From positions 1-11,547 of the forward strand of contig JAJFLT010000041.1 in assembly GCA_021772555.1 (NCBI GenBank): a stretch of DNA of 11,547 nucleotides, given 5' to 3'. Positions 6,926 through 11,547 of this stretch are shown here, piece after piece. The notes beneath the pieces were generated by a model. It saw only the letters and a list, made by a program, of their open reading frames with translations, had not been told where the DNA came from and made no database searches. Each line of letters starts with the position of its first letter. Positions within the stretch are counted from its first letter, which is position 1. Position numbers and translations under genes: made by a program. This DNA comes from Opitutales bacterium. Lineage in GTDB: Bacteria; Verrucomicrobiota; Verrucomicrobiia; Opitutales; UBA2987.

Positions 6926-7777
6926 TTAGGGTTGCATTTGGGTGGGGGTAGTATCGGGATTGGCCATGCCGCTCGAAGTCACCGGCCACAAAGTGATCAG
7001 CGCCAGCAGGAAGAGAACGATGCACGAGAAGGCGAACTTTTTTGCCGCCAGCCGGTTTGTTCGTTGCAGCAGGAACAGGCCCGAGTAAGCCAGCCACAGA
7101 GCGACCGTGGTGATTAATTTCGCGCCTTCCACATCGGACAAGTGGCTCCGGTAGTAAACCCCGCCTACCGCGAATGAAACCGTTAGCACGGCCACGCCGG
7201 TGAAAAGAAGCCGGCGGTTCATTTGATCCAGTTGCACGATGGAGGGCAGGACGGAAAAAAGCCCGGTGAACCTCTTGCGCTTGAGCCCGTGGTTCTGCAA
7301 TAGATACATGAGCGAGGTCAGCGCCAGGATGCCGAATATGCCATAGCTGAAAACCGCCAGGGCGGCGTGTGTTTCGACCCACCCACTGGTGGCGGAAGCG
7401 GCCCTTTGGTAGGGCTGATCCCAGGATTCGATAAGCAGGGAGGCGGCTCCCAGGATGGCCGCCAGGCCGGAACTGAAAAACCCCAGCAGGCTCATGCGAA
7501 AAGCCGGTCCGACCACCATGTAGAGCAAAATGGCCGACCAGACGATGAATTGCACCTTTTCAAAAGGATTGCCCAAAGGGCATCGGCCCAGATCCATTCC
7601 GCGTATATACAGGCCCAGAGTTTGCAGGGCTAAACCGCCCGTAACGAGGGAAAGCATCAGCAGTTTGCGATGTTTCCGTTTTCGTATCAACGGTATCAGC
7701 CCGTAGGCGAAAGCCCCGCAGTAGAGTAGGATGCCCAACCCGATAAAGGTTCTCTCATCGAAGTTTAAAAAGTTCAT
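6926..7777 (-). CDS. HemX/CcsA-like integral membrane protein
   Basis: This 283-residue protein has about eight membrane segments (about 11-31, 39-60, 75-93, 96-116, 136-161, 189-208, 221-239 and 249-268). It matches the cytochrome c assembly (CcsA/HemX/YpjD) family, as shown by CPLGNPFEKVQF (66-77) and WVETHAALAVFSYGIF (133-148) with conserved H137. The tryptophan-rich WWD haem-handling motif of true CcsA is absent; its expected site reads SDVEGAKLITTVALWLAY. That, the small size and the position just upstream of hemA favour a HemX-like role. In Bacillus subtilis, HemX is encoded beside hemA and lowers the amount of HemA protein. Automatic annotation would probably call it CcsA. The start ATG overlaps the hemH stop as ATGA, and an AGGAAG at 7788-7793 is a fair ribosome site. 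A role in haem export or cytochrome c maturation cannot be excluded. Confidence 0.82.
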   Translation of the reverse strand: MNFLNFDERTFIGLGILLYCGAFAYGLIPLIRKRKHRKLLMLSLVTGGLALQTLGLYIRGMDLGRCPLGNPFEKVQFIVWSAILLYMVVGPAFRMSLLGFFSSGLAAILGAASLLIESWDQPYQRAASATSGWVETHAALAVFSYGIFGILALTSLMYLLQNHGLKRKRFTGLFSVLPSIVQLDQMNRRLLFTGVAVLTVSFAVGGVYYRSHLSDVEGAKLITTVALWLAYSGLFLLQRTNRLAAKKFAFSCIVLFLLALITLWPVTSSGMANPDTTPTQMQP

Positions 7778-8808
7778 TTTTGCGTTTCTTCCTGATCGAG
7801 CCAGGTTGCCATTTTTCCTTCCAGAAAGCGAATGAATTCGGGATGGTCGTTGAGACAGGGAATCAGTTGCAAAGACTCACCTCCGGCCTCTTTGAACGTT
7901 TCTGCCCCCTGCATGGCGATTTCTTCCAATGTTTCCAGGCAATCGGAAAGAAAGGCCGGGCACATCACGAGGATTTTCTTGACGCCCTCCCTCGCAAATC
8001 GCTCCAATTCGAAATCGGTGTAGGGTTTGAGCCAAGGGTCGCGTCCCAGCCTCGATTGAAAAGAAACGGCGTATTTTTCTTCTGGAATTTCCGCCATGGA
8101 GACAAATTTTTTAACCGTTTGAAAACATTGATGCCGGTAGCAGGTGGCATGGGCGGGATGAGATCCTTGGCAACAATCCGGCGAGGCCAGGCAATGGGCG
8201 TGGGTGGGGTCGCTCTTGCGCAGGTGCCGCTCGGGAATGCCGTGAAAACTGAACAACAGCTTGTCGTAACCCTTTTCCAGATAAGGTCTGGTCTGTTCCA
8301 CTAGCGCCCTGATATAGGCCTCCTCATCATAAAAAGGCTTCAGTATGGTTGTATCCAAAGTCGCTCTCTGTTTTGCAACCTCCTCCACGACTCGTTCCAC
8401 GACCGTTTCATAACTGGACATGGCGTAGTGTGGATAGAGGGGAATGATGAAGAGATCTTCGATCCCGTCGCGGCGGATTTTGGAAATTGCTTCCGCTATG
8501 GAGGGAGAACCGTAACGCATGGCCAAGTGAATCGGAACCTCAGTCGTTTCCTGCAACTTGGCCTGTTGTTTACGGCTGATGACGGTCAGGGGCGATCCCT
8601 CCGCCGTCCAGACTTTGCCATAGGCATGGGCTGACTGTTTTGGCCGGAACGGCAGGATGCACAGGTAAACTACGAAGGCGCGGATCGGCCACGGTGCGTC
8701 CAAAACGCGACCATCCATGAGAAATTCCCGCAAATAACGCCGCACGTCTCCAACCGAACAGGAATCGGGAGAACCGAGGTTCAACAGTAGGACCGCTTTT
8801 TTTCCCAT
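7774..8808 (-). CDS. hemH: Ferrochelatase with internal cysteine cluster
   Basis: This enzyme inserts ferrous iron into protoporphyrin IX as the last step of protohaem synthesis. The 344 residues include the N-terminal VLLLNLGSP (6-14), the catalytic histidine H189 in FSFHGIPERHL, SFQSRLGRDPWLKPYT (249-264), and the acidic PAFLSDCLETLEEI (284-297) with E292. Five cysteines, C206, C212, C213, C223 and C228, lie within 23 residues just after the catalytic loop. A bacterial ferrochelatase class exemplified by Myxococcus xanthus binds a [2Fe-2S] cluster through four cysteines in an internal segment of about 20 residues, and this segment fits that description. There is no C-terminal cysteine group. 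The ATG at 8808 gives the usual N-terminus. It lies 39 bases after hemN, and its stop overlaps the next gene's start by 4 bases. Confidence 0.95.
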   Translation of the reverse strand: MGKKAVLLLNLGSPDSCSVGDVRRYLREFLMDGRVLDAPWPIRAFVVYLCILPFRPKQSAHAYGKVWTAEGSPLTVISRKQQAKLQETTEVPIHLAMRYGSPSIAEAISKIRRDGIEDLFIIPLYPHYAMSSYETVVERVVEEVAKQRATLDTTILKPFYDEEAYIRALVEQTRPYLEKGYDKLLFSFHGIPERHLRKSDPTHAHCLASPDCCQGSHPAHATCYRHQCFQTVKKFVSMAEIPEEKYAVSFQSRLGRDPWLKPYTDFELERFAREGVKKILVMCPAFLSDCLETLEEIAMQGAETFKEAGGESLQLIPCLNDHPEFIRFLEGKMATWLDQEETQK

Positions 8809-8847
8809 GGTGAAAAACTCAATACCAACGGACCAACGGCGATTTCA

Positions 8848-10203
8848 TTAAATAGTGCGGGAAAAGCGGGTTTCCTTTTCCTGCAAATAGGCGTCGAAAT
8901 GCATGGCCACATTGCGGATGAAAAGGCGGCCCAGTTCCGTAATAGATAGGTTTTCGGAGGTTATTTCGACCAGTTCATCTTCTTCCATTGCGCGCAAAGC
9001 GGCCAGTTCCCGGGAGAATTTTTGAGTAAAATCGATGTTCAGTTTTTGCGAAACCTCCTCAAAATTTAGGGAAAGGTGGCACATCAGCTTCATTATGACC
9101 TCCCGTCGGGTGAGGTCTTCGGGGGAAAGAATGTAGCCGCGCTGGACGGGGAGTCGATCCTCCGCCAGGGATTCGCTGTAAATGTCCACCGTCTTGTAGT
9201 TTTGACGATACACGTGGGAGGTCTGGGAAACCGATGACATTCCAAAACCGCAAATTTCCGCATCCGCTTTGGTGCTGTAGCCTTGAAAATTACGTTGCAG
9301 TGTTTTATTGCGCTGGGCCAGGGTCAGCTCGTCGTCCTCTTTGGCGAAGTGATCCATCCCCACATAGACATAACCGTTGGAAGTCAGCTTCTCGGTCAAC
9401 ATGGTGAGGATTTCCAGCTTGGTTTCGGCTGGTGGCAGGATGGATCGGGCGAGGATTTTTTGGGCCGGTTTAATCGAGGGCACATGAGCGTAGCTGAAAA
9501 CGGCAAACCGGTCCGGATCGTAGCTTATGACTTCATCCAGGGTGTCGCTGAAGGATTCCACGCTCTGGTGGGGCAATCCGTAAATGAGATCGAGGTTGAT
9601 CGATTGGAAACCCTCGTCCCGCAACCATTCAATAGCTTGTAGATTCAGTTCCGTCGGCTGGATGCGATGAATCGCCTTTTGCACTACTGGGTTTACATCC
9701 TGTACACCGAAAGAGGCACGGTTGACGCCCATTTCCGCAAACGCTTTGATATGATCCCCGGTCAGTCGTCTAGGGTCCAGCTCGACACTCAGTTCGGAGT
9801 CGGGTTCGAAATCAAAATGGTCATGGATGATCCGTCCCAACCGGCGTATCAAATCAGGTTCCAGAAAATTGGGCGTACCGCCGCCAAAATGCAATTGCAC
9901 GGCCTTGCGGTCGGGATGGAGAAAAGGTTGAAACAGTTTCACCTCTTTTTCCAGCAGGTCCAGGTAGGCATTGGATCGATCGTGGTCGGTCGTAATGACG
10001 GTGGTGCACCCGCAGAACCAGCAAAGGCTTTCGCAAAAGGGAATGTGAAAATACAGGGAGAGCGGGCCGGTTTCATTTTTTGAATCGGCCAGCAATGCCT
10101 CCTTGTCGATTTCCTCGGTAAAAGACAGGGCCGTCGGGTAGGAAGTGTAGCGCGGCCCCGGCTGATTATACTTTTGGATGAGTTTTATATCAGGCTTGAG
10201 CAT
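8848..10203 (-). CDS. hemN: Oxygen-independent coproporphyrinogen III dehydrogenase
   Basis: This cytoplasmic radical SAM enzyme oxidatively decarboxylates two propionates of coproporphyrinogen III to vinyl groups, giving protoporphyrinogen IX without oxygen. The 451 residues match genuine HemN rather than the shorter HemW. They show PGPRYTSYPTA (15-25), the cluster-binding CxxxCxxC with C57, C61 and C64 followed by C66 (YFHIPFCESLCWFCGC), then FGGGTP, GVQDVNP, LDLIYGLPHQ, YAHVP, GMDHFA and RNFQGYST in the usual order. The C-terminal winged part needed by HemN is present. The ATG at 10203 is only 3 bases after the hemE stop, so translation is probably coupled, and the two genes encode consecutive steps. 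No oxygen-dependent HemF is in the window. Confidence 0.96.
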   Translation of the reverse strand: MLKPDIKLIQKYNQPGPRYTSYPTALSFTEEIDKEALLADSKNETGPLSLYFHIPFCESLCWFCGCTTVITTDHDRSNAYLDLLEKEVKLFQPFLHPDRKAVQLHFGGGTPNFLEPDLIRRLGRIIHDHFDFEPDSELSVELDPRRLTGDHIKAFAEMGVNRASFGVQDVNPVVQKAIHRIQPTELNLQAIEWLRDEGFQSINLDLIYGLPHQSVESFSDTLDEVISYDPDRFAVFSYAHVPSIKPAQKILARSILPPAETKLEILTMLTEKLTSNGYVYVGMDHFAKEDDELTLAQRNKTLQRNFQGYSTKADAEICGFGMSSVSQTSHVYRQNYKTVDIYSESLAEDRLPVQRGYILSPEDLTRREVIMKLMCHLSLNFEEVSQKLNIDFTQKFSRELAALRAMEEDELVEITSENLSITELGRLFIRNVAMHFDAYLQEKETRFSRTI

Positions 10204-10206
10204 TTT

Positions 10207-11232
10207 TTATAGTGAAGTATGCACCGTTTGGAGAAGAGTTTCAACATTTTCCAGTTTCGCGCTGGGGAGAATGCCATGGCCCAAGTTGAAAATGTGTCCT
10301 GGCCGTTTATTCATGGAGTCGAGAATGCGGTCCGTTTCCCGGCGGACGATCTCCGGCTCCGTATTCAGAACGACGGGGTCGAGATTTCCCTGAACGGCTA
10401 TCTTCGGGCCCACCCGGTCGGCGAAATCGGTCAGATCGACCGTCCAGTCCACGCTCAAAACCTTGGCGCCGGTTGAGGCCAGCGCCGCCGCGTTGGCCGC
10501 CATGCCCTTGGCAAAGAGGATGACCGGCACCCGGTTATCCATTGCATCGATGATGCGGCGCACCCAGCAGAGCGACATTTCCCCGTAAAGCGCTCCCGCG
10601 CAGGCCGCTCCCCAGGAATCGAAGATTTGCAGCGCATCGACACCCGCATCGATTTGCATGTGAAAATAATCGACCAGGGCGGCGGTTATTTTTTCCATCA
10701 AGGCCTCGAAATCGCTTCTGTGGTTGAAAAAAAGGTTTTTGATTTCCGTAAAATTGGTCGAGTGACCGCCTTCAACCATGTAAGTGGCCAGCGTCCAGGG
10801 CGAGCCGCCGAAACCGAGGAGCGCCTTGCTGTCTCCCAGTTCCCGGCGAACGATCTGTTGGGCCTCCGCTACATAGCCCAATTTTTCCCGCATCCCGGTG
10901 GGATCGAGTTGGTCGATCAGCCCCCGGTTCTCAATGCGGAACTCCATTTCGATGCCACCCGTTTCCTTGAAACGGTAGGGTTGGCCGAGGGCTTCCGGGA
11001 TGACCAGTATATCGCTGAAAGTAATGGCCGCGTCGAAAGCGTACCTCTGCATCGGCTGCAAAGTAACCCGGGCCGCCAGTTCGGGAGTTTGTGCCAGTTC
11101 CAGAAACGAATATTTCTTTTTCAGCCTCCGATATTCCGGCAGGTAGCGTCCGGCCTGCCGCATAATCCAGACCGGCGGCCGATCAACCGCCTGACAATTG
11201 CAGGCGGCCAGAAATCTCTCACGATCGTTCAT
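10207..11232 (-). CDS. hemE: Uroporphyrinogen decarboxylase
   Basis: The enzyme removes four carboxyl groups from uroporphyrinogen III to give coproporphyrinogen III, the substrate of the next gene's product. With the ATG at 11232 the protein has 341 residues. It carries the substrate-binding WIMRQAGRYLPEYR (22-35, with R25 and R29), the catalytic aspartate in FSDIL (D74), GFGGSPWTLATYMVEGG, IFDSWGAACAG, VQGNLDP and the C-terminal NLGHGILP, all standard for the family. An in-frame TTG at 11268 would add 12 residues. I prefer the ATG because family members begin close to the NDRFL-like segment; neither start has a clear Shine-Dalgarno. It lies 39 bases after the upstream gene's stop (3 if the TTG is used), so it probably belongs to the same transcript. 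Confidence 0.95.
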   Translation of the reverse strand: MNDRERFLAACNCQAVDRPPVWIMRQAGRYLPEYRRLKKKYSFLELAQTPELAARVTLQPMQRYAFDAAITFSDILVIPEALGQPYRFKETGGIEMEFRIENRGLIDQLDPTGMREKLGYVAEAQQIVRRELGDSKALLGFGGSPWTLATYMVEGGHSTNFTEIKNLFFNHRSDFEALMEKITAALVDYFHMQIDAGVDALQIFDSWGAACAGALYGEMSLCWVRRIIDAMDNRVPVILFAKGMAANAAALASTGAKVLSVDWTVDLTDFADRVGPKIAVQGNLDPVVLNTEPEIVRRETDRILDSMNKRPGHIFNLGHGILPSAKLENVETLLQTVHTSL

Positions 11233-11271
11233 GTTGTCGAATATTTCGGCTGAATCCGATGATAACAACGT

Positions 11272-11547
11272 CTAATGGGTCGCCGCTACTTTGGCATTGA
11301 ATTCTTTGATGCGGTCGTCGATTTCCCGGTCTTCCTGCCGCAGTTCGGTCCAGTAACTTTCATCATGCCACTGGGCATTCAATTCATCCAGTTCACGGCC
11401 CTGCTGCTCGATCCAGGTGAAATACTTCAGGTTGTGGATTCTTTTGCGGTCCAGGTGAGTCAATTCCTGCATAGTATCCGTGGAAAGGCCGAGCAGGTGG
11501 CGGTGGTGGTCCTTCATGGCGGTCTCGCGGTTGTAATCGCCCAATTC
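11272..11547 (-). CDS. C-terminal end of a probable PLP-dependent cysteine synthase-like protein (partial)
   Basis: The frame is open to the window edge: the codon at 11542-11544 is TTG but a GAA codon precedes it, so the 5' part of the gene lies outside. About 91 residues are visible. They are rich in charged residues and contain RIHNLKYFTWIEQQGRELDE followed by a W-rich YWTEL segment. From memory this resembles the C-terminal tail of roughly 450-500-residue PLP-dependent proteins annotated as cysteine synthase family. No PLP lysine or phosphate-binding loop lies in the visible part, so function cannot be checked here. It ends with TAG 39 bases before the hemE ATG, so it may head, or be read through into, the haem operon. 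The partial status is certain; the family is a moderate guess. Confidence 0.6.
   Translation of the reverse strand, partial: ELGDYNRETAMKDHHRHLLGLSTDTMQELTHLDRKRIHNLKYFTWIEQQGRELDELNAQWHDESYWTELRQEDREIDDRIKEFNAKVAATH

Noticed and set aside
6780..7382. 200-codon - strand open frame across the hemA/HemX boundary
   Set aside because: It is out of frame with two well-supported genes on the same strand and has an Arg/Pro/Gly-rich composition with no family resemblance.
7780..8304. 174-codon + strand open frame opposite hemH
   Set aside because: It is antisense to conserved hemH motifs and resembles no protein I know.

Overview
The window is a compact, fully coding stretch of bacterial chromosome with mid GC content. 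It holds ten complete genes and one partial gene. No stretch over 300 bases lacks a gene; the only sizeable non-coding parts are bases 1-178 and a 94-base gap after lysS. The gene set is housekeeping and Gram-negative: lipid A synthesis and Lol lipoprotein sorting imply an outer membrane. The combination of lysS, lolC/E, lolD, a Gfo/Idh oxidoreductase and lpxB beside a hem cluster, most starts without a strong Shine-Dalgarno, and the protein styles suggest a member of the Verrucomicrobiota (Opitutae-like) or a relative. This is an inference from memory of gene neighbourhoods, not a computed placement.

Left half, + strand (179-5889): lysS (class II lysyl-tRNA synthetase), a LolC/E-type permease, LolD ATPase (8-nt overlap with the permease), a Gfo/Idh/MocA oxidoreductase, and lpxB 6 nt downstream of it. 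Together these serve envelope biogenesis: lipoprotein release toward the outer membrane, and disaccharide formation in lipid A. The oxidoreductase next to lpxB may be a UDP-GlcNAc 3-dehydrogenase (GnnA-like), which would point to amide-linked lipid A.

Right half, - strand (5854-11547): read in the direction of transcription, the C-terminal end of a probable PLP-dependent (cysteine synthase-like) protein, then hemE, hemN, hemH, a HemX/CcsA-like membrane protein and hemA. Spacing is tight (39, 3, 39, -4 and 7 nt), so this is probably one operon. It covers the first committed step (glutamyl-tRNA reductase) and several late steps of haem synthesis. hemB, hemC, hemD, hemL and a protoporphyrinogen oxidase are not in the window.

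The two operons converge, and the last 36 nt of lpxB and hemA overlap tail to tail. HemA is short and lacks most of the C-terminal dimerisation region. HemH has a cluster of five cysteines, as in ferrochelatases with an internal [2Fe-2S] site. LpxB and LysRS each carry substitutions at positions that are usually conserved. Bases 1-92 carry two degenerate heptanucleotide arrays that are rough inverted copies of each other. I see no phage, CRISPR, insertion sequence or RNA gene, and nothing that forms a clearly new multi-gene system.
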